64,000 bases of DNA from Thiothrix sp. UBA5583 (GTDB taxonomy: Bacteria; Pseudomonadota; Gammaproteobacteria; Thiotrichales; Thiotrichaceae). The notes beneath the pieces are model-generated. The model saw only the letters and a program-made list of their open reading frames with translations, had not been told where the DNA came from and searched no databases. Of the stretch, positions 45,769 through 55,816 are shown in pieces. The position numbers and the translations under genes were made by a program. The DNA is taken from the NCBI GenBank assembly GCA_002425225.1, contig DILV01000034.1, positions 28,303 to 92,302 of the forward strand, in the 5' to 3' direction. Every line of letters begins with the position of its first letter. Position 1 is the stretch's first letter.

Positions 45769-46921
45769 ATCCCTGCTTGAGCGCCCCAGCCTGTTCAAGC
45801 GTCTAACTCTGCAAGACTGGGGGTGGGCTGCCGTTGTACTGGCAGCAACCGTGTTTGTCTTTGCCAAATACAGCGGTGCGATGGATGTTTATGAGATCAT
45901 CATCCTGACCCTGACCGCTCCGGCTCTGATTGCACAAGGCTGGTACTGGAAAGCCTTCCAGCCTTATAGCATTGCCGTTGCGGTGTGTAGTCTGCTGGGT
46001 ATCTGGCTATATGGCGATAGTTACGCCAATGCGGAAGTCGTGTTTGGTTTGAAATACCTGTTTTCCAGTCAGTCCGCCATCATGTGGATGAGCGCCCTGT
46101 TTGTGCTGGCAACTGTCACCTATTTTGGTGGCCTGTTTACCAATCATGCCTTTACCCTGAAAACTGCTTCAGCCATGACTTGGGTTGCACTGGTGATGGG
46201 CTTCACTGGTCTGATGGTTCGTTGGTTTGAGTCATACCTGATTGACCCCGACTTTGGGCACATTCCGGTCAGCAACCTGTATGAAGTCTTTATCCTGTTC
46301 TGCCTGATTACCGGCTTGTTGTACCTGTATTATGAGGAACGCTACAAAAACCGCTCGCTGGGTGGATTTGTACTGCTGGTTATCAGCGCCGCTGTTGCCT
46401 TCCTGTTGTGGTACAGTTTTGAACGCGATGCTGCCAAGATTTTGCCATTGGTTCCTGCTCTGAAAAGCTACTGGATGAAAATCCATGTGCCAGCCAATTT
46501 CGTTGGCTACGGGGCATTTGCTCTGGCTGCCATGACCAGTGTGGTCTACCTGATACGGGCACGGGGTGAGCGCAATAATCCACAAGGTTTCGCTGCCACC
46601 CGCCTGCCATCGTTGGCAATGATTGATGACATTACCTATAAGGCCATTGCCCTTGGTTTTGCCTTTTTCACCATTGCCACGATTCTTGGCGCGATGTGGG
46701 CAGCAGAAGCGTGGGGCGGCTATTGGTCATGGGATCCGAAAGAAACCTGGGCACTGATTGTCTGGTTGAACTATGCTGCATGGCTGCATTTGCGTTTCTC
46801 CAAAGGGTGGCGCGGTGTACCGATGGCATGGTGGGCTATCGTTGGCCTGTTTATCACCCTGTTTGCTTTCCTGGGGGTCAACATGTTCCTGTCAGGATTG
46901 CATTCTTATGGTGAACTTTGA
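45743..46921 (+). CDS. ccsB: System II cytochrome c biogenesis protein CcsB (ResC/CcsA)
   Basis: The 392-residue membrane protein has about eight helices and the heme-handling WWD-type segment EAWGGYWSWDPKETWALIVW, flanked by histidines. This is the CcsA/CcsB (ResC) protein that carries heme to the periplasmic ligase. The start at 45743 is supported by AGAGG before it and by overlap with resB. It is the second half of the two-gene system II module. Confidence 0.93.
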   Translation: MSVPQETIESLLERPSLFKRLTLQDWGWAAVVLAATVFVFAKYSGAMDVYEIIILTLTAPALIAQGWYWKAFQPYSIAVAVCSLLGIWLYGDSYANAEVVFGLKYLFSSQSAIMWMSALFVLATVTYFGGLFTNHAFTLKTASAMTWVALVMGFTGLMVRWFESYLIDPDFGHIPVSNLYEVFILFCLITGLLYLYYEERYKNRSLGGFVLLVISAAVAFLLWYSFERDAAKILPLVPALKSYWMKIHVPANFVGYGAFALAAMTSVVYLIRARGERNNPQGFAATRLPSLAMIDDITYKAIALGFAFFTIATILGAMWAAEAWGGYWSWDPKETWALIVWLNYAAWLHLRFSKGWRGVPMAWWAIVGLFITLFAFLGVNMFLSGLHSYGEL

Positions 46922-47012
46922 GTCAGGGTGCAGGTCTCATTATACGGGTTTGACACAACGATAAAGACCATTTGAACGCAATACCAATAGATGCACAGGG
47001 AGATACCTAGCG

Positions 47013-47663
47013 ATGAAACGAGTGTTTAGCCGCGCCTTTGGCCTGCTGATGGCGTTATTTCTGATTACAGGCTGCGTACCAGAATCCAGCCACGCTGAAG
47101 ACTTCAAGGAAGGAACCCACTACAAAGTGATTTCACCAGCCATTCCCATCCAAAATACGGAAGGCAAGGCTGAAGTGCTGGAATTGTTCTGGTACGGTTG
47201 TCCACATTGCCTGTCGCTGGAACCGACCATCGAAAAGTTCCTGAAACAAAAGCCTGACAATGTGGTATTTCAGCGCGTCCCAGCCATGCTCAGCCCGCGC
47301 TGGACATTCCACGCCAAACTGTTCTACGTCGGACAAATGCTGGATCCAAAAGGCGAGAAAGAAATCCACGGCAAGATTTTCAATGCCGTCCAGACCCAGC
47401 GCCGCAAGATCGACAACGATGATGCCCTGCGCCGCTTTTTCACCGAAAATGGCTTTGGTGAAGAGCAAGTCAACAATGTCCTGAAGTCGATGGAACTGAA
47501 TGCCGTGCTGACACGTGCTGATGAAATCGGGCACAAATCCAAAGCTGATTCCGTACCTGCCATTATCGTGAATGGCAAGTACTTGACCAGCCCAAGCATG
47601 TTGGGCAGTGAGGAAAAGTTGCTACAGGTCATAGACTTCCTGAGTAAACAGGGAGCAAAGTAA
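47013..47663 (+). CDS. Thiol:disulfide interchange protein DsbA-like lipoprotein
   Basis: The 216-residue protein has a lipobox (LMALFLITGC), so it is probably lipid-anchored in the envelope. The thioredoxin-fold domain has the active site FWYGCPHCLSLE (CPHC, as in DsbA) and the cis-proline loop SVPAIIVNGKYL. It forms disulfides in exported proteins, or helps prepare apocytochrome thiols together with ResB-CcsB upstream. The neighbouring maturation genes support the latter. It is 90 bases after ccsB and 18 bases before coq7. Confidence 0.9.
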   Translation: MKRVFSRAFGLLMALFLITGCVPESSHAEDFKEGTHYKVISPAIPIQNTEGKAEVLELFWYGCPHCLSLEPTIEKFLKQKPDNVVFQRVPAMLSPRWTFHAKLFYVGQMLDPKGEKEIHGKIFNAVQTQRRKIDNDDALRRFFTENGFGEEQVNNVLKSMELNAVLTRADEIGHKSKADSVPAIIVNGKYLTSPSMLGSEEKLLQVIDFLSKQGAK

Positions 47664-47681
47664 GCGCCGGAGGTATATTCA

Positions 47682-48326
47682 ATGCGTACACTCAGCCTGC
47701 TTGACAAAATTCTGGTAGAAATTGACCAATCTATGCGCGTGGTACATGCGACCGCGCCCACTACCGAACGCCCAAATCCAGCAGAAGGTATACAGGAAAC
47801 TGCGCCACTCAGTGACGAGGAACGCAAACTGATCAGCAGGCTGATGCGTATCAACCATACCGGCGAAGTGTCTGCCCAGGGTCTATACCGTGGGCAGGCC
47901 ATGACCGCCAACCGCCCGGACATCAAGGAACAGATGGATCGTGCCGCCATGGAAGAAAATGACCATCTGAACTGGACAGACAAACGTCTGCAAGAACTCG
48001 GTGGCAGAAAAAGCCTGCTCAACCCGTTTTTCTACTGGGGTTCATTTGCGATTGGTGCTGCCGCAGGCAAAATCGGTGACAAATGGAGCTTGGGTTTCGT
48101 CAAGGAAACCGAAGATCAGGTCATCAAGCATCTGGAAGAACACATCAATCGCTTGCCCGCCCATGCCTTGGCTGATATGGCAATCCTGCAAAAGATGAAA
48201 GCAGACGAAGCGCATCATGGTGATGTGGCAATGCAGTCGGGCGGGGCAAAACTGCCGCTCCCGGTACGCAAACTGCTGATGCCGCTTATGTCAAAAGTGA
48301 TGACGAAAAGTACGTATTACGTCTGA
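47682..48326 (+). CDS. coq7: 2-polyprenyl-3-methyl-6-methoxy-1,4-benzoquinone monooxygenase (Coq7)
   Basis: The 214-residue enzyme hydroxylates demethoxyubiquinone in ubiquinone synthesis. The di-iron ligands are visible: E in [15 protein letters not shown], the ExxH-type EENDHLNW and ADEAHHGD. Coq7 replaces UbiF in many gammaproteobacteria. It ends tail-to-tail with lipB, overlapping by ten bases. It probably shares the transcript with the DsbA-like gene. Confidence 0.94.
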   Translation: MRTLSLLDKILVEIDQSMRVVHATAPTTERPNPAEGIQETAPLSDEERKLISRLMRINHTGEVSAQGLYRGQAMTANRPDIKEQMDRAAMEENDHLNWTDKRLQELGGRKSLLNPFFYWGSFAIGAAAGKIGDKWSLGFVKETEDQVIKHLEEHINRLPAHALADMAILQKMKADEAHHGDVAMQSGGAKLPLPVRKLLMPLMSKVMTKSTYYV

Positions 48327-48982
48327 ACCTGACACCATTCCAGTGCGGCATACCCCAACTGCTGCGCCAGACACTCGCACAATTCCCCGGCAAGTTCAAA
48401 CGGGGTTTGCCCGATCCCCAAATCCCGGCATTGCGTCACTTGCAAACCTGCATAACCGCAAGGGTTAATCCGCTGGAACGGCTCCAGATCCATATCCACA
48501 TTCAGGCTCAAACCATGATAGGTATGACCGCGTGTAATGCGCAGACCCAGTGCCGCAATTTTTCGCCCATCCACATAAACACCAGGAGCATCCCTGTCGC
48601 CCTGCGCAGTAATGCCGTAGTGTGACAGCAGTTCAATCACGGATTGCTCAATGCGCATGACCAGATCACGCACACCCAGCTCTTTGCGGCGAATATCCAG
48701 CAGCAGGTAAACCACCAATTGCCCAGGCCCGTGATAGGTCACTTGCCCACCCCGGTCAATCGGTATCACCGGAATATCACCCGGAGCCAGCACATGCTCA
48801 GGCTTGCCATTACGCCCCAGAGTAAATACTGGCGAGTGCTGGACAAGCCAAATTTCATCAGGCGCGCTGGAAGTACGGGAATGGGTGAAGGCTTGCATCC
48901 GCTGCCAGACAGGCTGGTAGTCTTCCCGCCCCAATACCCGGATGCGCAAAACTGATGTGGCAAACTGATCTACAAAGCCCAC
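48317..48982 (-). CDS. lipB: Octanoyltransferase LipB
   Basis: LipB moves octanoyl groups from acyl carrier protein to lipoate-requiring enzymes. The 221-residue product has [21 protein letters not shown], the catalytic Lys in [12 protein letters not shown] and the catalytic Cys in [12 protein letters not shown]. It overlaps ybeD by 13 bases, the conserved order of the dacA-ybeD-lipB group. No oddities. Confidence 0.95.
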   Translation of the reverse strand: MGFVDQFATSVLRIRVLGREDYQPVWQRMQAFTHSRTSSAPDEIWLVQHSPVFTLGRNGKPEHVLAPGDIPVIPIDRGGQVTYHGPGQLVVYLLLDIRRKELGVRDLVMRIEQSVIELLSHYGITAQGDRDAPGVYVDGRKIAALGLRITRGHTYHGLSLNVDMDLEPFQRINPCGYAGLQVTQCRDLGIGQTPFELAGELCECLAQQLGYAALEWCQVQT

Positions 48983-49248
48983 AACACCAACTCGCAGGCT
49001 TTCAGATCCTGATAGACGGCATCAATCTGTTCCTTGCTGGTTGCCCTCAGGTTCAGAGTCAAACTCTGGTATTTGCCGCTGGAACTGTGACGGTATTGCA
49101 GGCGCTCTTCACCAAAACTGTCGTCGTGACGACAGACTATTTCGCAAATACGTATCTGGAAGGCAACATCCGTATGCCCCACCACCTTGATGGGGAAATC
49201 ACAAGGAAACTCCATAACCAGTTCCTGCTCACGCCCGAAACGCTCCAC
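48970..49248 (-). CDS. ybeD: DUF493/YbeD-family protein
   Basis: The 92-residue protein has [18 protein letters not shown] and [15 protein letters not shown], typical of YbeD. Its fold resembles the regulatory domain of some amino acid enzymes, and its role in lipoic acid or wall metabolism is not known. It starts 14 bases after dacA and overlaps lipB. Confidence 0.9.
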   Translation of the reverse strand: MERFGREQELVMEFPCDFPIKVVGHTDVAFQIRICEIVCRHDDSFGEERLQYRHSSSGKYQSLTLNLRATSKEQIDAVYQDLKACELVLWAL

Positions 49249-49262
49249 TACCTTGCTCCTGC

Positions 49263-50510
49263 CTAATCAGCGAACAATTTCTGTACGCTGTCAATCATTC
49301 CACGCCACCAGCCACCTTCCCCGACATCTTCCAGTGCCAGCAAGGGGGTTTCCTTGACGACTTTGCCCAGTTCACTATCGGTGATGATGATCTTGCCGAG
49401 TACGTCACCACGTTTAATGGGGGCGTCGATGCCTTTATCAACCTGCATCCCCCCCTTGAGCTGATCGTAACGACCCTTGCCGATACTGACAAACAAATCG
49501 TGGGTAATACCGGCAGGCACTTCGGTTTCCTCGCCCTTCCAGACCCTGACCTTGGCAAGTACCGCACCAGTATCATACAGCTTGTGGGTTTCAAAGGTAC
49601 GGAAGCCATATTCCAGCAGCTTCTGGCTGACTTCGGCGCGGGCGGTTTCACTTTTGGTTCCCAGTACTACGGAAATCAGGCGCATGTTGTCACGCTTGGC
49701 TGAAGCGACCAAACAGTATCCGGCTGATTCCGTATGCCCGGTTTTCATGCCATCAACAGTTGGATCCAGCCACAGCAAGCGGTTACGATTTTGCTGGCGG
49801 ATGTTGTTGTAGGAAAACTCTTTCTCGCCGTACAACTTATAATGCTCAGGGAATTCGTTAATCAGCGCATTTGCCAGTTTCACAATATCGCGAGCCGTGG
49901 TGTAGTGATCTTTGGCAGGCCAGCCGGTGACATTCACGAAACGGCTATTCGCCATGCCCAGTTCCGTCGCAGTCTGGTTCATGCGTCGTACAAATTCTTC
50001 CTCGGAACCCGCAACATGTTCTGCCAAGGCAACTGCTGCGTCATTACCAGACTGAATGATCATACCTTTCAGCAACTTGCCAAATTCCACTTTTTTGCCC
50101 AACTCGGCAAACATGCGGGAACCTTCCATTTTCCAAGCACGATCGCTGATCAACACCTCATCTTCCAGCTTGACCTTGCCCTTGCCCAGATCCTGAAAAA
50201 TGATGTATGCCGTCATCAGTTTGGTAATGCTGGCAGGCTCCACCTTCATACCAGCATTTAACCCTGCCAGCTCCTCACCACTCTGGAAATCGAGCAGCAG
50301 GTAACTTCTAGCTTCGACTTCCGGCACACCGGGAGCCAGTGCAATCACCTCGGTGGGTAAGGACGGATCATTGTAAGGTGCTGTTTCAACCTGTGTGGGG
50401 AATTCTTCAGCCGGTTGAGCTGGTGTTGCCGCCTGTTTTTCCTCCGCACCTGCATACCCACAGGATAAAACCAGTACCAACAGCAGCGGTTTAAGTATCC
50501 TTATAAACAT
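49263..50510 (-). CDS. dacA: D-alanyl-D-alanine carboxypeptidase (PBP5/6 type)
   Basis: The 415-residue periplasmic enzyme trims the terminal D-Ala from peptidoglycan stem peptides. The active-site motifs SITK (EPASITKLMTAYI), SGN (QSGNDAAVALAEH) and KTG (DGMKTGHTESAGY) are present. The C-terminal beta domain and an amphipathic-like end for membrane attachment follow. A signal peptide (LKPLLLVLVLSCGYAGA) starts at the ATG 50510, which AGGA precedes; two upstream in-frame ATGs are less likely. It lies between rlpA and ybeD. Confidence 0.94.
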   Translation of the reverse strand: MFIRILKPLLLVLVLSCGYAGAEEKQAATPAQPAEEFPTQVETAPYNDPSLPTEVIALAPGVPEVEARSYLLLDFQSGEELAGLNAGMKVEPASITKLMTAYIIFQDLGKGKVKLEDEVLISDRAWKMEGSRMFAELGKKVEFGKLLKGMIIQSGNDAAVALAEHVAGSEEEFVRRMNQTATELGMANSRFVNVTGWPAKDHYTTARDIVKLANALINEFPEHYKLYGEKEFSYNNIRQQNRNRLLWLDPTVDGMKTGHTESAGYCLVASAKRDNMRLISVVLGTKSETARAEVSQKLLEYGFRTFETHKLYDTGAVLAKVRVWKGEETEVPAGITHDLFVSIGKGRYDQLKGGMQVDKGIDAPIKRGDVLGKIIITDSELGKVVKETPLLALEDVGEGGWWRGMIDSVQKLFAD

Positions 50511-50573
50511 TAAAAGTCCTTTTGCTGACATGATGTTGACGTTACAAGCCTGCAATGGTAGCGGAGATGATGA

Positions 50574-51431
50574 TTACCGGGCAACTACCCGGAAGTTTGC
50601 CAACCCATTACCTGACAATGTGTCTTTCACATTATCAATCTGATCCTGATTATACAGCGGCCCAACCCGAACCTGATAAACCTCGCGGCCTTTTTCTTGG
50701 GCACTCGCCATTTCCGTTTTGGCAAGACCCGCAGCCGTCAGACGGATGAACATATCCAGCGCGGCATTACGGTCAGGCATGGTTCCAGCCACCACATAAT
50801 ACACTTTGGAAGTGTCCGCTGGCTTGATCTGTTGTTGTTTGCGTTGCATCGCCTGCTGGGCTGCCTTACCTGCCGTATTGGCTGCCACAGGCGTTTGTGG
50901 CGGTAACTGACCTGCAAACTGTTCTGGAGAGAGTGCTTCTACCTTGACCGGCGTACCGTTACGGCTCTTGATGCCCAGCGCATTGGCTGCCGCAAACGAA
51001 AGCTGCACTAGGTCACTGGAATCGAACGGCCCACGGTCATTGATCCTGACGATAATGTTTTTGCCATTCTGTTCATTGGTGATGCGTGCAAAAGTCGGGA
51101 TCGGCAAAGAACGGTGCGCTGCCGAGTAAGTGTACATGTCAAACACTTCACACCCGGCTGTTTCTGTCCCCTGATACTCAGCGCCATACCATGCCGCCGT
51201 ACCCTGCTCGGCGTAACCGTTGGCGGAATCCAGCACGTTGTATGATTTACCTTCAATGGTGTAAGACGGATCATTGCCACAGGCACTACGTGCTTCAAAA
51301 TGGCTATCCTTTGGTTTCTCCACAACAGCAGCCAACTCCGGGCTTTTTGCCCCATTACCGCTACAGGCTGCCACCCCCATTGCCACAGAAACCATCAGGA
51401 AACCGTGGCGTTGCCAATTTATTGTCATCAT
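50574..51431 (-). CDS. rlpA: RlpA lytic transglycosylase with SPOR domain
   Basis: The 285-residue outer membrane lipoprotein (MVSVAMGVAACSG) carries an RlpA-type double-psi barrel (GTAAWYGAEYQGTETAG, VRINDRGPFDSSDLV) with the catalytic-type Asp and a C-terminal SPOR domain (YYVVAGTMPDRNAALDMFIR). RlpA cleaves denuded glycan strands at the septum. It sits between mltB and dacA. Two adjacent ATGs (51431/51428) cannot be told apart. Confidence 0.92.
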   Translation of the reverse strand: MMTINWQRHGFLMVSVAMGVAACSGNGAKSPELAAVVEKPKDSHFEARSACGNDPSYTIEGKSYNVLDSANGYAEQGTAAWYGAEYQGTETAGCEVFDMYTYSAAHRSLPIPTFARITNEQNGKNIIVRINDRGPFDSSDLVQLSFAAANALGIKSRNGTPVKVEALSPEQFAGQLPPQTPVAANTAGKAAQQAMQRKQQQIKPADTSKVYYVVAGTMPDRNAALDMFIRLTAAGLAKTEMASAQEKGREVYQVRVGPLYNQDQIDNVKDTLSGNGLANFRVVAR

Positions 51432-51508
51432 ATTTTTTCAGCTTTCTTGTTTGCCCAAAACAAAACCGTGCTGACCTGATTTACGGGTCAGCACGGTGAT
51501 TATACACA

Positions 51509-52669
51509 CTACAAACCAAACTTACGCTGACGAATAGCCTGTGCAAGCTGATGAACCGCCATCGCATATTTGGCGTTCGGGTTGTAACGGGTAATCGCAT
51601 AGAAGTTTTCACCACCGACCCAATACTCGTCAGTGCTACCTTCCAGCTTGATGAGACTAACACGGCTGGAATTCATGGAACCCTGCGGCCTCACGCCTGC
51701 ATTGATCAGCTCACCCAGACTGCGTGAAGGCTTTTTCGGCGTGGTTTCCGCCATACTGAGTGCTGCCCCACCAACGGAAGCCGGAACTGCCACATCCTGC
51801 CCGGCTTTCCAGCCATTACGAGCAAAGTAATTACCAACACTGGGGATAGCATCCTGCGGATTCCACAAATCGCGCTTGCCGTCACGGTTGCCGTCGATGG
51901 AATAAGTACGGTAGCTGCTGGAAATGAACTGCCCCAAGCCCATTGCCCCAGCATAAGAGCCGCTGAAGATTTGCGGACGAACCCGTTCCTCACGCGCCAG
52001 CAACAGGAACTGCTCCAACTCCTGCTGATAGAAACTGGCACGTCGTTGATAATCAAAACCTAGTGTGGTCAATGCCTGCAAAACATTGTGCTTGCCAGTA
52101 TTCTTGCCGTACTGGGTTTCCACGCCGATGATGGCAACCAGATATTCCGGTGCAACCCCATACTGGCGGGAAGCGCTATCCAGCAGTGCCCCATAACGGT
52201 TCCAGAAATCCACCCCGCCACGGATACGTTCTTCCGTCAGGAAAATCGGGCGGTAAGCACGCCAAGGCTGCCCTTCAGCAGGAGCACCCACTTTGGTAAG
52301 AGCCTCGCCATCACGCCGTACCCCTGAAAATGTCTGCTCCAGAAAGGCAATATCAAAGCCGTGTTCACGGTTCATTTTGCCAATAAATTGCCGCATAGCA
52401 GGGTAATTGGCGTAATCACCGTGCAAGCCGGGAGGATAAGTAGTAACAGGTGGCTGAGTAACGGGGGGCACAGTGGCACGGGGAGGAGTAGTGACAGGTG
52501 GTTGCGTCGGCTGTCTGGTCGGCGGTGCAACAGGAGGGCTAAACACCCAAGGCCATTGCATACCATTGGGGCCAGTACTGCACGCTGCCAACGTCAGACC
52601 AATCAGGACACCACCTGCCAGTTGGCCCATCTGTTTTTTCCATCGCTGTGAATCGTATACGATCTTCAT
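51509..52669 (-). CDS. mltB: Membrane-bound lytic murein transglycosylase B
   Basis: The 386-residue lipoprotein (LIGLTLAACSTG) has the lytic transglycosylase motifs IIGVETQYGKNTG, with the catalytic Glu, and GSYAGAMGLGQFISSSY. It cuts peptidoglycan to leave anhydro-muropeptides. A Pro/Thr-rich linker follows the lipobox. It is inserted between rodA and rlpA in the elongation operon, an arrangement also known from other gammaproteobacteria. Confidence 0.94.
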   Translation of the reverse strand: MKIVYDSQRWKKQMGQLAGGVLIGLTLAACSTGPNGMQWPWVFSPPVAPPTRQPTQPPVTTPPRATVPPVTQPPVTTYPPGLHGDYANYPAMRQFIGKMNREHGFDIAFLEQTFSGVRRDGEALTKVGAPAEGQPWRAYRPIFLTEERIRGGVDFWNRYGALLDSASRQYGVAPEYLVAIIGVETQYGKNTGKHNVLQALTTLGFDYQRRASFYQQELEQFLLLAREERVRPQIFSGSYAGAMGLGQFISSSYRTYSIDGNRDGKRDLWNPQDAIPSVGNYFARNGWKAGQDVAVPASVGGAALSMAETTPKKPSRSLGELINAGVRPQGSMNSSRVSLIKLEGSTDEYWVGGENFYAITRYNPNAKYAMAVHQLAQAIRQRKFGL

Positions 52670-52712
52670 CTCACTTTCCTCACAGTAAGAAGTGATTGAA
52701 GCCAGTGATTCT

Positions 52713-53825
52713 TCAATCCCCCCGTTGATAAACCCGTTTGCGCTTTTTCATACCCATGATGATGCCAAATGCCATCATCAGGGTCACGACGGATGTCCCA
52801 CCATAACTGACCAGTGGCAATGGCACACCCACGACAGGGAGCAGACCTGTCACCATGCCGGTATTCACAAACAGGTAGAAAAAAAACGACAAACCCAAGC
52901 TGCCAGCAAGCAGGCGGGCAAACGTATCCTCAGCCTTGGTCGCCAGATACAAGCAACGCCACAGAATGAACAGATACAACGCCAGCAATGCCAAATTGCC
53001 GATAAGCCCAAATTCTTCGCCAAATACCGCAAAAATAAAATCTGTATGCCGCTCAGGCAGGAAATCCAGATGCGCCTGATCGCCTTGCAACCAGCCTTTT
53101 CCGTAAACCCCTCCAGAACCAATCGCTACTTTTGACTGGTAAATATGGTATCCGGTTCCCAAAATATCTGCTTCGGGGTTCAACAAAGTGTCAACACGCC
53201 TGCGCTGGTAATCATGCATCACGAAAAAATACATTAACGGTGCAGCTACCGTAACAAATACTGCTGCACCACCAATCAGCCACCACGACATACCCGCCAG
53301 ATAGATCACGAAAAATCCTGCCGTTGCAATCAACAGGGATGTTCCCAAATCCGGCTGATGCATAACCAGCAGCATCGGCACAAATACAATCACCAACGCC
53401 ACAACAATATCCAGAAAACGTGGCGGTAACGGTCTTTCAGAGAAATAATAGGCTACCATCATGGGAACTGCCAACTTCATGATTTCAGATGGTTGAATGT
53501 CGATCCCAATATTTAGCCAGCGTTGCGCCCCCTTTTTTTCCACCCCGAACAGTTCGACCAGAATTAGTAATATCAAGCCACCCGCATACAACCAGATTGA
53601 CCATTGCCGCAGGTTCTTGCTTTGTATCTGGGAAAAAATCACGAGCAGTAACAGACCGAGCAGGAAATGCCCCCCTTGCCGATAGACCATTGCCATATTC
53701 GTGTCACTGGCACTGTATAACGTTACCAGCCCCATGAAAACCAGCAGGGACAAAGCCGCCAGCAACACCGCGTCTACTCGCTGCAAAGCACGGGTCAACC
53801 AGTCAGGCAGGAAATGACTAATCAT
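52713..53825 (-). CDS. rodA: Peptidoglycan polymerase RodA
   Basis: The 370-residue protein belongs to the SEDS family (FtsW/RodA), with ten membrane helices. Conserved segments include WLNIGIDIQPSEIMKLAVPM, KVAIGSGGVYGKGWLQGDQ and GVPLPLVSYGGTSV. It polymerises glycan strands for cell elongation together with PBP2. The ATG at 53825 overlaps the mrdA stop by eight bases, giving the usual mrdA-rodA coupling; a longer in-frame start is unlikely. Confidence 0.96.
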   Translation of the reverse strand: MISHFLPDWLTRALQRVDAVLLAALSLLVFMGLVTLYSASDTNMAMVYRQGGHFLLGLLLLVIFSQIQSKNLRQWSIWLYAGGLILLILVELFGVEKKGAQRWLNIGIDIQPSEIMKLAVPMMVAYYFSERPLPPRFLDIVVALVIVFVPMLLVMHQPDLGTSLLIATAGFFVIYLAGMSWWLIGGAAVFVTVAAPLMYFFVMHDYQRRRVDTLLNPEADILGTGYHIYQSKVAIGSGGVYGKGWLQGDQAHLDFLPERHTDFIFAVFGEEFGLIGNLALLALYLFILWRCLYLATKAEDTFARLLAGSLGLSFFFYLFVNTGMVTGLLPVVGVPLPLVSYGGTSVVTLMMAFGIIMGMKKRKRVYQRGD

Positions 53826-55755
53826 GAGTATCTTCCTCTGGCGTAGCTGTGCTTGTGGCTTTGTCTGCTTCCAGTGTTTCATCGTTGTCGTACTGCTTGA
53901 GCAGGTATGCGTCCATCACCTTTCTGGCAATTGGGGCAGCAACACTACCGCCACCGCCAAGGGCATTTTCCATGATGACCGCAACAGCAATCTTAGGATC
54001 ATCCACAGGCGCGAAACCGACAAACAAAGCATGGTCACGCAAACGTTTGGCAATACGCCCTGCATTGTACTTGCCCCCCGCAAGACCGAAAACCTGCGCC
54101 GTACCTGTCTTTCCCGCAATCCGGTATGCAGCTCCCGCACCTGCCGCCCGTGCTGTACCACCGGGGCGCATCACGTTTTCCATCCCCTGGACATTCAAAT
54201 CCCAAAAACGTTCTTCTGTCTCTATCGTGGGGAAAGGCTCCGGCTTGAGCACTTCCTCTTCCTGGTTTTTGGCAATACGCACACCACGCAGCACATGCGG
54301 CTTCAGGCGCTTGCCACGGTTAGCCAGAATGGTAGTAGCATGAGCCAGTTGCAACGGTGTTGCCAACCAGTAACCCTGACCGATGCCGATATTGACCGTA
54401 TCGCCCGGATACCAGCTACGTTTGTGACGTTTTTCCTTCCACGCCTGAGTTGGCATCAAGCCGGTTGATTCTGACGGCAGGTCAATGCCGGTCTGCTCAC
54501 CGAAGCCAAATTTGTGCATGGCTGTTGAAAAGCGGTCAATTCCCATGCGATACGCCATATCATAAAAAAACGTGTCACAGGACTGGGTAATGGCATATTT
54601 CAGGTTGACTGAACCATGCCCGCGCTTGTTCCAGCAACGAAACACATGTTTCTGCCCAGACAGGCGAAAGTAACCGGGATCATAAACATGCGACCCAGGG
54701 TTAATCACACCATCAGCCAAACCTGCCACCCCCACCATCGGTTTGATAGTGGAACCCGGAGGATAAGTCCCCTGCAAGGCACGGTTATATAACGGGCGAT
54801 CCGGGTTATCACGCAATTCGGAATAATCCTTGTTGGAAATGCCATTGATGAACAAGTTGGGGTCAAAGGTCGGCACACTTGCCAAAGCCAACACCTCGCC
54901 ATTCTGCGGATCAATCGCGACCACCGCACCACGCTCGTTTTTGAGCAAACGCTCAGCGGTCATTTGCAAGTTGATGTCTATGCCCAAAAACAGGTCTTGC
55001 CCACCGATAGGAGATTTTTCATCAAGCACTGCTTGCTGTTTGCCGTGGGCATCCACCTCCACCAAGTGATAGCCTGCCTGCCCATGCAAACGTCCTTCAT
55101 GAAAGGCTTCTATCCCGGTTTTTCCAATATGGGAAGTGCCTAGGTATTCATCCTTGTTCAGTTTCTCCATGTCCCGGTCATCAATACGCCCGACATAACC
55201 GATAACATGGCTGGCAATGGTTCCCAAGGGATAGTAGCGCTCCATGCGGACTTCAAGATTTACCCCCGGAAAACGCGGGCGGTTTACCGAGAAAGTGGCA
55301 ACTTCTTCTTCTGAAAGGTTTTCCTTGATGGGAACAGGCTGGAACTTGAATTTGCGGACGTTTTGCTTGAAGACGCGCACGTCTTTTTCCGACAGACTGA
55401 TGAATTTGCCTAGCCGTTCAACCAGCATATCGACATCCGCTAGGTTGGATTTACCATCACCGTTTTCATCGCCAATGCTGTCACGCACGACTTCCAGCAC
55501 GTGCTGGGTATGGCTATCTGCCAGTAGCACACCGTTTCTATCGTAGATTTGCCCGCGATTGGGCGGAATGGGAATACGTTTTTGATAGTGTTGACGAGAA
55601 AGCTCAGCGTATTTGGTATTTTCCAGCACTTGCAAGTGATAGACACGCGCAGCAATGCCCAACAGGACAAGCAGGATAAAAACTGCGGCAACGATGACTC
55701 GCGTATTAAACAGTTGCTGTTCATCACGCTCGAATTTTAGGGGTCTTTCACTCAT
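53818..55755 (-). CDS. mrdA: Penicillin-binding protein 2 (transpeptidase)
   Basis: The 645-residue protein has one N-terminal membrane helix, the pedestal domain and the transpeptidase with SxxK in PPGSTIKPMVG, SxN in TQSCDTFFYD and KTGTAQVFG. It crosslinks peptidoglycan along the long axis of the rod. It is the first gene of mrdA-rodA-mltB-rlpA-dacA-ybeD-lipB. The C-terminus is Asp/Glu/Thr-rich. No oddities. Confidence 0.96.
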   Translation of the reverse strand: MSERPLKFERDEQQLFNTRVIVAAVFILLVLLGIAARVYHLQVLENTKYAELSRQHYQKRIPIPPNRGQIYDRNGVLLADSHTQHVLEVVRDSIGDENGDGKSNLADVDMLVERLGKFISLSEKDVRVFKQNVRKFKFQPVPIKENLSEEEVATFSVNRPRFPGVNLEVRMERYYPLGTIASHVIGYVGRIDDRDMEKLNKDEYLGTSHIGKTGIEAFHEGRLHGQAGYHLVEVDAHGKQQAVLDEKSPIGGQDLFLGIDINLQMTAERLLKNERGAVVAIDPQNGEVLALASVPTFDPNLFINGISNKDYSELRDNPDRPLYNRALQGTYPPGSTIKPMVGVAGLADGVINPGSHVYDPGYFRLSGQKHVFRCWNKRGHGSVNLKYAITQSCDTFFYDMAYRMGIDRFSTAMHKFGFGEQTGIDLPSESTGLMPTQAWKEKRHKRSWYPGDTVNIGIGQGYWLATPLQLAHATTILANRGKRLKPHVLRGVRIAKNQEEEVLKPEPFPTIETEERFWDLNVQGMENVMRPGGTARAAGAGAAYRIAGKTGTAQVFGLAGGKYNAGRIAKRLRDHALFVGFAPVDDPKIAVAVIMENALGGGGSVAAPIARKVMDAYLLKQYDNDETLEADKATSTATPEEDTHD

Positions 55756-55816
55756 GAATCATCAATGCTTGCGAGCATCCTGCCTGCCCTGTGGTAAATC
55801 GGGCGACTATAGCAAA

